DNA from: Lojkania enalia
Taxonomy: Eukaryota; Ascomycota; Dothideomycetes; Pleosporales
Length of the DNA stretch: 18,988 nt
Direction of reading: 5' to 3'
NCBI GenBank assembly: GCA_010094045.1
Contig: ML986643.1
Location: 227,340 to 246,327 of the forward strand
The translations under genes and the position numbers were made by a program. Numbering within the stretch: the first letter of the stretch is position 1; each line of letters starts with the position of its first letter. A model generated the notes under the pieces. The model saw only the letters and a program-made list of their open reading frames with translations, had not been told where the DNA came from and did no database searches. Of this stretch, positions 8,260 through 18,341 are shown one piece after another.

Positions 8260-9910
8260 AATAACGAAATAATAAGAATATAGCCTAAAACGAGAATTAA
8301 GTAAACTTAGCTCTCTTAGCTACTAAAAGAGGCTAAATAAATAGTAAAAGACGCGCTGCTTTAATATTTAATATAATTTAAACAACCGTATACTAATAAT
8401 ATACTAGAATCCGCTTACAGCGTAATTATAAGCCTAACTTGAAAAGATTAATAAAACCTGAAGAGGAGGTTATTATCTAATATATACTTAACCTAGATTT
8501 GCGAGGATTTATACCTACCTTAACTATTATATAAGATATAGCTAATAGTTTACTTGCTAAGTATAGTATAGGCTAGATTAGTATATATTAGCTTAGGAAC
8601 TTTATTAGACGCACTCCTAAGCTTAAGACACGCCTAAATCAGCCTTATAATTACTAAAGAGCTCTATACAAAGATTCTAAAGTAATTAAAGGCTAGTTTA
8701 AGCTTATATAGTATACTAAGGAGAAGTATAGTATTATAGATGAGGATATATATAACTTCAATAAATCTAGCTTTTAAATAGACGTTATCTTATTACAACT
8801 AGTTATTATAGGTATAGAGAGATATAATCGACTAAAGGCAATTTAATTAAGTAATTATAAATAGATTTTAGTAATTTAGGAGATTAATACTACTAGCTAG
8901 GCACTCCTACCCTTTATTATTATTACTAGCTACTACTATCTCTCTACCTAGTATAAAGGCGATGATATACCTAAGAACTAGGCTATTATAGTTAGTAAGA
9001 ACAGCTAAACAATAAATAAACTTGGTATTAAGTAATTAAAGCACTTTTATAGGTATATAAAGGATTATATAATAGGCACGCGTCGACTACTAATCTTTAA
9101 TAGCTATAACAGCTATAACTCGCTTAATTTCTAGAAACTCTGCGAGAAATAGGGTATTATTCTACTCTATATACCAGCTTATTTATTATACCTATTATAG
9201 CTACTAGATATAGGCTACTTTTTACCATTAAAGCGTATATATAGAAATTAGATCTTAGTCTTAACACGCAATTATATCAACTATATTATAAAACTTAAGT
9301 TCTTTCCAGCCTTTAAAGCTGCTTTTAATATATTAATTATAAAGGATAATATCTATATAAGCTTTTAAGGAGCTAATCTAATCCTATTTAATCTAGAAGT
9401 AGTACTTTTAAAGCTTAATATAAAGCTTCATACGCTAATACTACTAGTATAAGATAATACCCTATAAGAAGTAAAAACACCAAGTAACACGCGCAAGCTA
9501 GAAGCTCAATTAATATTAATTTATAATCGGATTTAAAGGGATATAAGTTCTTTACCAGCTTCTATTATTAAGAAGCTAAATCAGCTTAAGAAAGGCTCTA
9601 TAAAAGTAATATATTAGATCGGGTTAATACGCGATGAAATCGTTAGCCTTTAAGAAGCGAATAAAGCAGTAATAAAATAGAAACAGTAGAAAAAAAGGCA
9701 GATTTAAGCGCAAGGGACCCTAATAAAAGTATAAGAAGAGATGATTATTGCTAAAAAGAATAATAAGGAGGAAACTCGGGCTATAATACGCTAATTTAGG
9801 GTGCGATTAAGTATAAGCGGATAGTATAAAGTGCGCTATAGCCGCTGCGGTAAGACTAGGCATAATTCTTATATATACTAGAAGGATGTAGAGGTTTCTA
9901 TAGAATAATC
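8260..9910 (+). pseudogene. Element C Fot1/pogo-family transposase
   Basis: The frame is clear from about 8440 (KPEEEVII, then LDLRGFIP, the helix-turn-helix region). DDE domain: NFNKSSF has the first catalytic position as Asn (AAT, 8760-8762). IFNSYNSYN has the second as Asn (AAT, 9099-9101). The third is kept as Asp (GAT, 9207-9209, LLDIGYF), exactly 36 codons on. An Arg/Lys-rich tail (about 9640-9790) precedes a zinc knuckle near 9838-9880, YSRCGKTRHNSYIY, with the second Cys and the His kept. Total span of about 540 codons is typical of fungal Fot1/pogo proteins. The first 60 codons are vague, so the start is approximate. Stops mostly replace Trp, Gln and Arg codons. Confidence 0.85.
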
Positions 9911-9979
9911 GCGCAAGTTGTAAATTGCTATTATATTACTTAGTTGTTAAGCTATACATATATAAAGGTTAAAAAAGTT

Positions 9980-10028
9980 GATGGGGTAGACCGCTTACTT
10001 ATATAGGCCGCTCGCTTATAAGGTACGT
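9980..10028 (-). repeat. Right terminal inverted repeat of element C
   Basis: Reverse-complement partner of 8175-8223. Ends GGTACGT, then TA. Confidence 0.92.
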
Positions 10029-10039
10029 TATCTAATATT

Positions 10040-12108
10040 AAGAGAATAGGAACTATCTAAAGATATCTATCGCATTATAAAGTTAAGTTATAATAACCTA
10101 AAGGCTGTAAGCTCTAAAAGAAGCTATAGCGTAAAAAGTATAGAAATAGGAGACTTATATTATATAGATATAATATAAGCTAGCCGCAGCTAGAACCGAT
10201 CTAGCTAAAGCTAAATAATAAGTATAAGCTAAGATAGCTTTACTAAAGAAGTTTAATAGTAAGAAAGAATATATTAACCCTTTTCTTATATTAATAGAGC
10301 TGTACTTTAGGTTTAATAGTATAACCTTCTTCCTAGACGAGGATAAGATCTTAACTATAATAATAAATATAAAAGAGATACTACTAGTATAGGCCGAACT
10401 GTTTATATCTAACTAGCTAGAGAATAGAAGTAATATAAAGAAGACTAGAGAATCTATAGATAAACTCTTTAAGAGTTGGAAAGAATTTAAGAATAAGATC
10501 CGAAACGTCTTTAGAGAAGTAGATATAGAATAGGAAATGTAAAGGAAACTATTAAGATTAATCTAGACTAAAAGAGTAATAGATTATACTATAGAGTTCT
10601 AGAGACTTAATACTAGACTAGGATAGAACGATAGCATATTAGTAGGAATCTTCTATAAGGGGCTTAAAGATAAGGTTAAGGATAACCTAGCTAGAGAAGA
10701 AAGGCTAATAGAGCTATTAGAAATAATCGAATTAGTAGTTAGGATTAATAACTGTTAATACGAGCGGAAGATAGAAAAACAATCTCAGCCGTAAGTATTT
10801 ATACTAACTAAGAAAGAAAGTAAGACAGCGCTATAGGATAGTAATCTAATAGTCCTAGGAAAAGTTAAAAAGGATAAAGGAAAGAACTACTAATAATTAA
10901 GGATAAGTAATCTTAAGAAAGAAAAGCTTAAAGAGGGAGCGTATCTTCTATATAAATAGAAAGAGTACTATACGAAAGAATATCTAAATAAGAAGAAAGA
11001 AGCTAGAATAATAACTACGTAACCTACTAATAGATACTAATAACTAACGTAGTACTAGATATATTATATAGATAATAGATACGGAATATACTAATTAGTA
11101 AAAAAAGGGAGCAATTATTAGCTACAGCTAAGAAGGGTAGTAGTAGTTATTAGATATATAGAATATCTACTAAGTATACTAAAGCTCGATAGTATAACAA
11201 TCCTAAAAAGAATAAAGTAAAAGAAATACTAGATCTATAATAAAATATACTAGATAAAACTATACCCCTAGAAATATTAGAATATACCGTTTAAAGAAGT
11301 AACGTTCTGAGATAGCTAGAGCGTATTAGAAGCTGTAGTAAAATCGGTAGGAAAAGTTACGAACGAAGAAATATTCGAGTATATATAAGAGATATACTAA
11401 AGCTACCCTATAGAACTAGTAAAGGGTAAGAAAGGGACATATATACTACCCTATAAGAACAGCTGCGAAAAAGATTAGGCTAGCTATTATTAGGACAATT
11501 ACTAGATATATAAGAGTATTAAGGTAAAGCTAGAAGTATAGCTAAAAATAGATATATAATTATTGCTAAGAATCTTACTATTTTAAAATAAAATAGAAGA
11601 CTATATAGAAAACAGGTATTTTTAGATTTATAGAAGTCTAATTTACCTTAGAATAGAGTATCTATATCAGCTTAGTAAAATCGTTGTAGAAGCTAAAGAG
11701 CTAAGAAAGGTAGTTTTAGAGGTAAGAGAGATATAGAGAGACGTTAAAGAACGACTTAATATTACAGCTTATAAGATAACAGGAGTAAATATATTTAGAG
11801 AGGAGGAATATCCCGAAGATAATATATATTTAGAAGAATATAAAGCTTTAAACTGGAAATAATATATAGTTAGATATTAGTACTACTAAGATATATTTAA
11901 AGTACTTAGATAGTAAGGATTAGATAAAGACTACTAACTAATTAAATAATAATAGTATTTCTTAAAATAGAAGTATAAAATATATAGTAAATAAATAAAG
12001 GCTACTTACGCCTAAGAACTATAGATAAGGTATAGTATAGATAGATATCTGCTGTATAGAGAAGAGAAAAAGAAGATAGAGTTCTTCCCATCTTAGTTAA
12101 AAAACTAA
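10040..12108 (+). pseudogene. gag of the gypsy element, unusually long, ending just after a slippery site
   Basis: One frame runs without indels for about 690 codons. In order: a coiled-coil-like stretch, the capsid region (FNSKKEYINPF near 10252, then KGLKDKVKDNLAREE near 10660), and a CX2CX4HX4C zinc knuckle whose four ligand codons at 10942, 10951, 10966 and 10981 are all Tyr. After it come about 370 more codons, rich in Lys, Glu, Tyr and Ile, before the stop at 12106-12108. This post-knuckle part is long for a gypsy gag and I do not recognise it. The true start codon is not visible; the frame can be followed from about 10040, right after element C. Internal TAG/TAA codons fit former Gln and Trp. 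Confidence 0.78.
12099..12105 (+). promoter_or_regulatory. Candidate -1 ribosomal frameshift heptamer A AAA AAC
   Basis: In the gag frame the codons are TTA AAA AAC TAA, so the heptamer has the X XXY YYZ phase needed for -1 slippage and sits directly before the gag stop. The -1 frame from here leads into protease (LLNSRALDTF at about 12231-12260). The position, phase and frame of pol all agree. Confidence 0.6.
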
Positions 12109-12897
12109 GTAGCCCTTAAAGCGATAGCTACGCCGAGAAACCGGGTAGGAAAGCTGTTAGAAGGGTTACTAGTATAGTATTTTTATATATAGTACTCTAA
12201 GTAGAGTTTAATAAGAGAAAGCTTAGAATACTACTTAATAGTAGAGCTTTAGATACGTTTATATCAGCGCAATAGGTTTACGAGAATAATATAGAGTAGA
12301 GGGAAAAAATAGTACCTTATATAATATACCTAGTAGATAATAAGTTAATAGACTATAGCAGAGGAGTTATACTAATAAAAACTAAGAAGCGAGCGCTTAA
12401 TGTTATAGAATATACTAATATAAGAAGTATTAATATTATAAACCTAGGAAAATTCGATATATTACTAGGTATAGACTAGCTAGCTAAATATAACTCTAGA
12501 GTAGATTAGTAGTAAGAGATAGTTTATAGGTTATAGAGCTATACTAAAATAGAGCGGGTAGTAGGATAGTATAAAGTAAGGCGTTTTTCGGGTCTACAGT
12601 TAATATAGAAAGTATTAGTAGCTATAATAGTAAGATATCTTAAGAAAACTAAATAGATGCTAGGTATTATTATAGTTTAAAAAGTATATAAGAAATTATA
12701 GAACGATAGTATACTTTAAGAAATCCGAGAGGATTATAGCGAATTTATAGGGCTATATAAAGAAGCGGAGAATAGAGGGTTACTTAAATATAAGAAATAT
12801 AACTATAAGATTATTATCGAGGATAAAAAGAAACTAAAATCTAGTCTAATATACGACTTAAACCGAGAATAAAGAGAAGAACTTAGAAAATACATCT

Positions 12898-12902
12898 AAA
12901 AG
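12898..12902. other. Target-site duplication AAAAG (left) of the copia element
   Basis: Identical to 18557-18561. Five bases is the usual duplication size for LTR retrotransposons. Confidence 0.93.
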
Positions 12903-13106
12903 TGTGGTGAGAGGCGAATCTTGTCTCAGGGAGGGAGATAAGGAGCTGAACTGGTTGATTGAAGATGGCCAGCGGGCCATATTTATGTACATGAAAAAGG
13001 GGTATATTAGCTGATATCCAGCGTGATATCCGGCGTGATATCGACCGTGATATCGTACGTCGATATCTGATACAGCTCGGCAGACTAGCCGAAAATCCCC
13101 ATAACA
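12903..13106 (-). repeat. 3' LTR of the copia element (204 bp)
   Basis: Same length as the LTR at 18353-18556 and differs at eight positions, all transitions. In element orientation it starts TGTTATGGGG and ends CTCACCACA. It contains a GATATC repeat array and then a TATA-like ATAAATAT (the complement of about 12977-12986), as expected for U3 followed by a start site. Confidence 0.95.
13013..13067. repeat. 12-bp tandem array with five GATATC palindromes inside the LTR
   Basis: GATATC occurs at 13013, 13025, 13037, 13049 and 13062, with steps of 12, 12, 12 and 13. In element orientation the array lies upstream of the TATA-like motif, where U3 enhancers sit. Each motif contains GATA on both strands, the core bound by fungal GATA-type zinc-finger regulators; that link is an inference. 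Confidence 0.85.
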
Positions 13107-13119
13107 CACCCCCCCAGCT
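13107..13119 (-). promoter_or_regulatory. Polypurine tract of the copia element
   Basis: Seven C at 13109-13115 on the plus strand give a G7 run on the coding strand directly before the 3' LTR, where second-strand priming occurs in LTR retrotransposons. Confidence 0.65.
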
Positions 13120-13479
13120 TTAACTACGAAGGAGAAGCTGCGTCGAAAAAAATGAAGGTAGATACTATACTAAAAGAGGTAAATTGTATAGAGTAACTGG
13201 TAGTAGAGCTAAGTACACTTGCAGAAATATCAATTTAATGTGATATAGGGTGAGTTATAATCAATTTTTGATCACCCTCTAAGATTCTTGTTAGTAATCG
13301 ATTTATTTGGCTAATAGAAATTCCTGAGATTCGATTCTAGCTGAAATATCTTCTATTTTCAGTTGCTTAATAAACCTTTAGTGTTGTTGCGGCTGTAGAA
13401 CTTTTGTAAGACCGTCGGCTGGTATTAGATTCATCGGTTGCCAACTAATTGTAAGTCTCTACTCTGCTACTTCTTAACA

Positions 13480-14059
13480 TAGCTAGTGCTAGTATATATC
13501 CACATGGCGAAGTTTGGTATTAAGACGCTCAGATAGCTTATTTACGATATCTACTATTTGTTAATTATTGCAAAGTAGTACTAGTTGCGCGTTAATATAG
13601 AAGCGCAGTAAGGCGAAGGCCTTCTACTACTACTCTATTTCTAATCCGGCAACTAATAGTACTAATAATTCTGCCTTAGTAGTCGATTTTGTAACCGTAC
13701 GCTAAATTGAGGCTTTCTAATCGATCGGCATCCTAAAAAGTTAAAATATATAGCTATAGGAACTTCGACAAGTATTAGAATTATCGCTAAAGGCTGCATT
13801 AGATATACTATAGAATAGTAATTACTTTGCGGGGTTGATATAATCAGTATTGCTACTCTAGCTGATGGTAGAGGTATTTTATATATCATCAGCTATTGCT
13901 GTAATCGCTAAGTACTTCGTACTAATTAGATATTACTATACCCTTAAGGCAGTATTAATATAATAATTGCTAGGGTTCTAGAGGTATTATAATAATATCG
14001 AGTACGCTCGCGCGATATTAGGGCGTATAAAAACTGTAATTTAGGCTAGACAACTAATT
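13480..14059 (-). pseudogene. copia RNase H and C-terminal end of pol
   Basis: The coding strand shows DNSNTCRSSYSYIF (about 13750-13800, the family's DTRRSSQGYIF-type motif), then PID*KASI (near 13715), then TKSTTKAELLVLLVAGLE (about 13640-13690), a clear copia RNase H signature with one Glu now Lys. It follows the reverse transcriptase directly. No further gene is visible between about 13120 and 13480, which would be the element's 3' untranslated part. Confidence 0.78.
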
Positions 14060-15010
14060 AGTTGTTAGTAGTAAAATATCCTATCAGAGGGTTCCTTAGT
14101 AGCGGCTGGCAGCACGTTCTCGTGTAGAGGCGTACTCAGCGCCTTCTTATTAACCGTAATATTAAATCGCGCTGCCACCTTATTAATAAATAAGTCTTAT
14201 AGCAGCTAGGTCTTATACTACTATATATCGCGTACGACTCGAACTCCTAGAAACTAATTTAGATTTCTAAGAGATTAAAGTTCGTATTTATTACTTAATT
14301 ACAATTCAAATTTCTGCTTAGTAGAGATATTTAATAGGTGAACTAGGATTACGATATCGTTAATATAAAAGAAAACGATTAGCTTGTTGTTTATGTATAA
14401 GCAAGATATTCCTGGTACTATTTTAAGGCCTAATTGCCTTAAAGTCCTATCTAGCTTATAATACCAAAATTTCGGAGCATCTTTAAGGCTGTATATAGCT
14501 TTCTGTAGTTGTAGATATTTCCTATACTTATATACGAAACCTTCTAGTATATAGATATATATTAACCTGTCTAATCAGCAGTTAAGGAATGTGTTAACAA
14601 TATTAAACTGGTATATATCGAGTTTAAAATAAGTTGCAATCGATATTAGAAAGCGAAAGGTTCGTGCGGCTAGTATAGCAGTATAGGTATCTCCCTATTA
14701 AGATTGCAGATTACCGCGTACGACTAATCTAGCCTTAAATTTATATAGGAAACCGTCCTTATTAAATTTATATGCGAATACCTACATTACTAGAAGAATT
14801 TTAGTAGAGTCTTAGAGGATTATTACCTTTTACTAGGTATCTATATCCTCCTACTTCTGTAACTTAGCGCGACAGGCCTTATAGAAGCTAGTACTAAAAG
14901 GGTGATTCTTCAGATCTTTATAGTACTTTAGTTCTAGCGGAAGCTGATTGCGATGATATTTTCTAATAGTACAAGTTTCCTTTATATAATTTGCCGGTAT
15001 CAGCTCGCTA
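14060..15010 (-). pseudogene. copia reverse transcriptase
   Basis: Motifs on the minus strand in order: KFKARLVVRGNLQS (about 14710-14755), AARTFRFLISIATYFKLDIY, QFNIVNTFLN with the first catalytic Asp now Asn (complement of 14602-14604), LQKAIYSLKDAPKFWY (about 14450-14500), and FFYINDIVILVH, where YVDD reads YIND (14356-14367). So two of three catalytic Asp codons are lost by G-to-A on the coding strand. The frame is otherwise long and readable, with only a few stops. The KARLVVRG and YVDD-type motifs separate it from gypsy reverse transcriptase. Confidence 0.88.
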
Positions 15011-15399
15011 TTAGACAGTACTATAAAGGTAGTAAAGTATAACTAAGGCGGCTTGCAGCTGCGTAGAGATCTACCTTCCTAGATTATATTATCCCTTAAT
15101 ACTTAGCTACTAATTTCTTCCCTCCGCGGGGCATTATTTATTCTTCTTAAGGGTATAGAAGTATAAGGAGGCAACAGTTACCATCCTTATAGCAAATTAT
15201 CGCTAAACGCAGTATCCTTACTATCTGCTAGCAGTACTACAGGGGTATCCTAATTCCTTAGCGCTGGCGCTGGTATTAATTCTAGTATTAGGAGTCCCTA
15301 ATTACTAGTAATATCGTCGATTTATTCTTCAAAAACAGTGTTCTCCTACTAATAGGCCTTCTTACTAATCAAATTGCCTGCTGACTTAGTAGAGATATC

Positions 15400-15663
15400 T
15401 TAATTAGGCAGCCGATCCTTATAGATTGCTTCTGCGACTTTAATCGTTTCATTATTACTACTATCGATAGAGCTCTTAATATTATTAATTTGAAAAAGAA
15501 TCTTCTCTAGAGATTCTTTTAGCGGATATTCCTCCTCCTTGCTGGATATAATATCGCCAAATATAACGTCTCTAGTATTAAATACCCGTTTTAGTTTCGG
15601 AATTAGCACTCGGTATATATTCGTACTCCTATATTGTAAGAGTTTCCCGATTAGTACCCGCAA
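15400..15663 (-). pseudogene. copia pol linker after integrase
   Basis: Open for 87 codons. It starts MRVLIGKLLQYRSTNIYRVL and includes FNTRDVIFGD, the NTRDVIF motif that follows integrase in Ty1/copia polyproteins, then an acidic Ser-rich linker. It lies in pol order between integrase and reverse transcriptase, so it is real element coding sequence and not a separate gene. Confidence 0.75.
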
Positions 15664-15719
15664 CGCCAGTTTATCACCTCTTAATAGAATTTTATCTAAA
15701 ACGTACGCTCGCGATCCTA

Positions 15720-16500
15720 TAACCTAAAGGTGAGTAAGAAATAGTTTATGGCCAAAAACGGCCTTATATAGGGTTTTAAATCGAAGGCTTACAATCGGCG
15801 TCCTATTAAGTAGGTATATTGCTGTATAAGCTAATTTGTTGGCGTATTTATTAGAGATATTACCTTCTATCGCAAGAGCACGCGCGCGGGTTATAATTTA
15901 GTATCCTACTCGCTCTGCTAGGCTATTCTACTTAGGCGTATAAGGCGCGCGAGCTTCAATTGTAATTCCTTAATTAAGTAATACTTCTATAAGTTCTAAG
16001 AAGCTTAAGTCGTTATCTATATAGATATATACGATCTTTCTTTTATACTGTTGTTTAATTTTTGCTAATAGTGTTTTGAAGGCTTTTATGAGGGTGGATT
16101 TCAACTGATCGTATATCGTAAATCCCTTATACTACTGGGACACCTGATCAACTGTATAAAATAGGTATCTCTTACTATTATAGTACCTCTTACGGTTCTT
16201 CCGAAGTTGTATAATATTAATCGCGATTCTCTTAAATAGTTTAGTAGCTGGGTGAAGCTAACTACACCGGCTAATCTACTGTGATAACTTCGCTTGTATA
16301 CATGTCTGGCAATCTCGCTATACTAGTACTTTCTAATCGCTCAACTGGATACTCTCAGCTACCTAAAGTAGGGCTAATACTAAATCTCTGCCTAGGTGGC
16401 CTAATAATTAGTACGCTTCAGCTGAAGAAACAATTTGCATTAGTTGCTAGCGATAGAAAGGCTTTTCCTTAATTACTGCGACTATCTTATATCCGGAAAG
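15720..16500 (-). pseudogene. copia integrase
   Basis: Order on the minus strand: GHLGRD with the zinc-domain His (about 16390-16410), then CQTCIQAKLSQ with both zinc Cys kept (16300-16311), then FYTVDQVSQ with the first catalytic Asp (complement of 16147-16149). IDNDLSFLEL (near 16000) has the second, and LAERVG...ITRARALAIEG (near 15880-15930) the Glu. All three acidic residues and the CX2C look intact. LNRTPIVSL and FGHKLF (15740-15810) close the core. A few Trp and Gln codons are stops. Confidence 0.82.
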
Positions 16501-16759
16501 TAAATCGAGTAGAGGCCTTTTTACTAGGTCTGCGTCTAGTAGCTAGTAGCCGTTAAACAACTCTAAATAACAAACGATATTATAGTAATTATACTAGTAA
16601 AGGCAATCTCTGCCTAAGTTGAACTAGATACTCTATTCCCTATTTCTAATTAGGGCTATTATATTAGTTAGCAACTAAGGGACGTAAGCGACTTCTATCA
16701 GCTTAATATCTCTCAGGCCTGTAGGAGAATTAATCGTAATTACGATAGTACCCTATTCT

Positions 16760-17049
16760 AATATAGGGTATATACTACCTCCCGCAGCGATTTTATCTTT
16801 AGAATTTACTATCCGAGTAGTCTACTAACTAAAAGCTTTAGAGTTGCATATATAGATATTAGAACCTAGATCAAGTATCTACTAATTTAGGATACTAGTA
16901 TCTTCTTTCTCAGGGGTAGTACTCGCTGAAAAATTGCCCTTTTAAATTACCTGGGTATTTCCCTAGAGGCCAGCAGCCTTCGTAGAGGCCTTACTATTAA
17001 ACGAGGATTTCGACTTCTTATATTTTTCTATATTTACCTTTAGGGTATT
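16760..17049 (-). pseudogene. copia gag-pol junction and protease region
   Basis: Read on the minus strand, a Lys/Asn/Ser-rich stretch leads to ILDLGSNIYICNSKAF, with the probable protease active-site Asp kept (GAT, complement of 16870-16872). Fungal copia proteases commonly have DPGS or similar here rather than DSG, so DLGS is consistent with one Pro-to-Leu change. Downstream segments (near 16730-16800) with AAGGSIYPILE and GTIVITI fit the protease beta strands. Confidence 0.65.
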
Positions 17050-18198
17050 CTTTTTCCCCTAGTTATTCCTATTTAAGATATCATCTCAGGCTTTTAGTAT
17101 TTCCTAATCTAGTACCCAGTTTAGTAGCCTAATCGATTCGTTTACGTACTTGCAATTACTCCAGAAGTACCGCTTCTTATAGAAGTAGGGTGGTAGAGTA
17201 TACGATCGCGAACTGGATTTTTCTTAAAGCTACTATATAGTACTATTAGAATTTGCTTAAGGAATTGATAGACGTCGTAAAGCTGTAAACGAGCCGAGCG
17301 CCTTCTGTAGATTAAAACATCTATAGTAATTGGTATATCGGTATACCAATTGTTCAATCGTAGGAATCGGTTGATTAATCCCACCTAGCTCATTTTTAGC
17401 GTTGATCGGTACCATATAGATTAGCGCCCACACCTTATCTTTCTTAGCAACTATCAGAAGAAAATCCTTTTCTGCTCTAAGGCCCTAAACTTCTGCTAAG
17501 CCAGCAGCCTTAGTACGATAGATTACCTAATTCCACTAATTTAGCTACTTCTCTACCTCTCTATCGGTTGGGTACTTGAGGAGAGCTTAATATTCCTTCT
17601 GGATTAGTTGCTCCCTCGACTCGATAGTAGGCGCTAACTTTTCCTGTAAGATTCTAAGAATCTCGTAGCTGGTTATATCATCGCTAAGTATTACTTTGTG
17701 TTAAGGCGATGTTGTTGTTAGGATATCGCTATATATAGTACGGAGAGCGTCGTCGATCTTAATCTAATCCTTCCTCTATCGGTTATACTAGTCCCTTGCC
17801 CAGTTCCAATCTGTTGTTTGTATCGAGGTTATCTCCTCATATATAACTCTGCTAGAGGGGTATCTTTCTATTTTCCCTTCTGGATTTATCTTCGGGGTCC
17901 GGAACTCACCTATATTAAGGAGGGGAGGTTCTAACCCATAGATTTTAACCTCTTCAGGAGGTACGCTTGGATCCAAATATTCCTATACCCTTAGCCTGCT
18001 AGCTGTTAGTTTACACTGCTCGAGCCAATCCTCCCAATTGCTAGGGGTACTAAGTATCTTCTTCTTAGATATAGTTATAGAGGAGTGTGCAACCGTTGCA
18101 ATACCAGAAATATACTGGGATATATTGATACTGGAGAATAAAATAGCCTTAAACGCGATACAGCGTATTGATAGGCTTATAAAGTGCAGAATTTGCAT
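17050..18198 (-). pseudogene. gag of the copia element
   Basis: An ATG at 18196-18198 opens 71 codons ending LSTPSNWEDWLEQCKLTASR and LRV, then a TAG at a likely Trp codon (17983-17985). The same frame goes on with LDPSVPPEEVKIYG to about 17788 and, through further stops, to about 17050. The Ser-Asn-Trp...Trp core followed by a stop and then LDPS matches the start of fungal copia gag proteins, which build the particle shell. I could not define an intact zinc knuckle: near 17150-17190 the coding strand gives YFYKKRYFWSNC, which is one residue off the usual spacing. Confidence 0.75.
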
Positions 18199-18341
18199 GT
18201 AATTCTAATAGCTGAGTGCCCAAAAAAATCGTTAGTAAACGATAACGATGATGATATCGCGATATTGCGACACCAAATAAAAAAGGAGCGATATCGATCG
18301 CAATATATAAATTGAGTTGCAGCTATTTTGGTGCGGTAACC
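18199..18341 (-). other. copia leader with a cluster of GATATC/GCGATAT palindromes
   Basis: Between the primer-binding site and the gag start. It contains GATGATATCGCGATATTGCG and AGCGATATCGATCGCAATAT (about 18249-18306), related to the LTR array in motif. It may hold packaging or promoter signals; I cannot tell which. Confidence 0.45.

Larger units (their letters stand above)
8175..10028 (+). mobile_element. Complete Fot1/pogo-type transposon (element C, 1,854 bp)
   Basis: Perfectly framed by TA duplications at 8173-8174 and 10029-10030. The 49-bp terminal inverted repeats start ACGTAC. The transposase is on the plus strand. It sits between the candidate gypsy LTR and gag, so it inserted into the gypsy leader. 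It keeps more G+C than fragment D, to which its terminal repeats are related. Confidence 0.92.
12099..12902 (+). pseudogene. pol of the gypsy element, part 1: protease and linker up to reverse transcriptase
   Basis: In the -1 frame relative to gag. The aspartic protease active site is at 12237-12245, where DSG now reads NSR, followed by ALDTFISAQ. The second protease landmark, DILLGID*LAKYN, is near 12456-12495, with Trp now TAG. A linker follows, with IIEDKKKLKS near 12812-12842 and LNREQREELRKYI (some codons now stops) just before the copia insertion at 12903. The Asp-to-Asn change in the active site would inactivate the protease even without the stops. Confidence 0.8.

Noticed and set aside
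13013..13067. Regular short repeats as a possible CRISPR array
   Set aside because: A 12-bp step with 6-bp palindromes, in a eukaryotic LTR and present in both LTRs. There are no spacers of CRISPR length.
12858..13109. Two overlapping open frames on the minus strand
   Set aside because: They lie almost entirely in the copia 3' LTR, and the matching LTR at 18353 shows the sequence is a repeat and not a gene.
13662..13889. 75-codon open frame on the minus strand
   Set aside because: It is a shifted frame over copia RNase H. The TKSTTKAELL motif lies in another frame.
15539..15727. 62-codon open frame on the plus strand
   Set aside because: Antisense to the copia pol linker, which carries a recognisable NTRDVIF motif.
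16281..16472. 63-codon open frame on the plus strand
   Set aside because: Antisense to the copia integrase zinc domain (CQTCIQAK on the other strand).
17142..17384. 80-codon open frame on the minus strand
   Set aside because: Out of frame with copia gag. The neighbouring gag frame reads through the same bases with better family resemblance.
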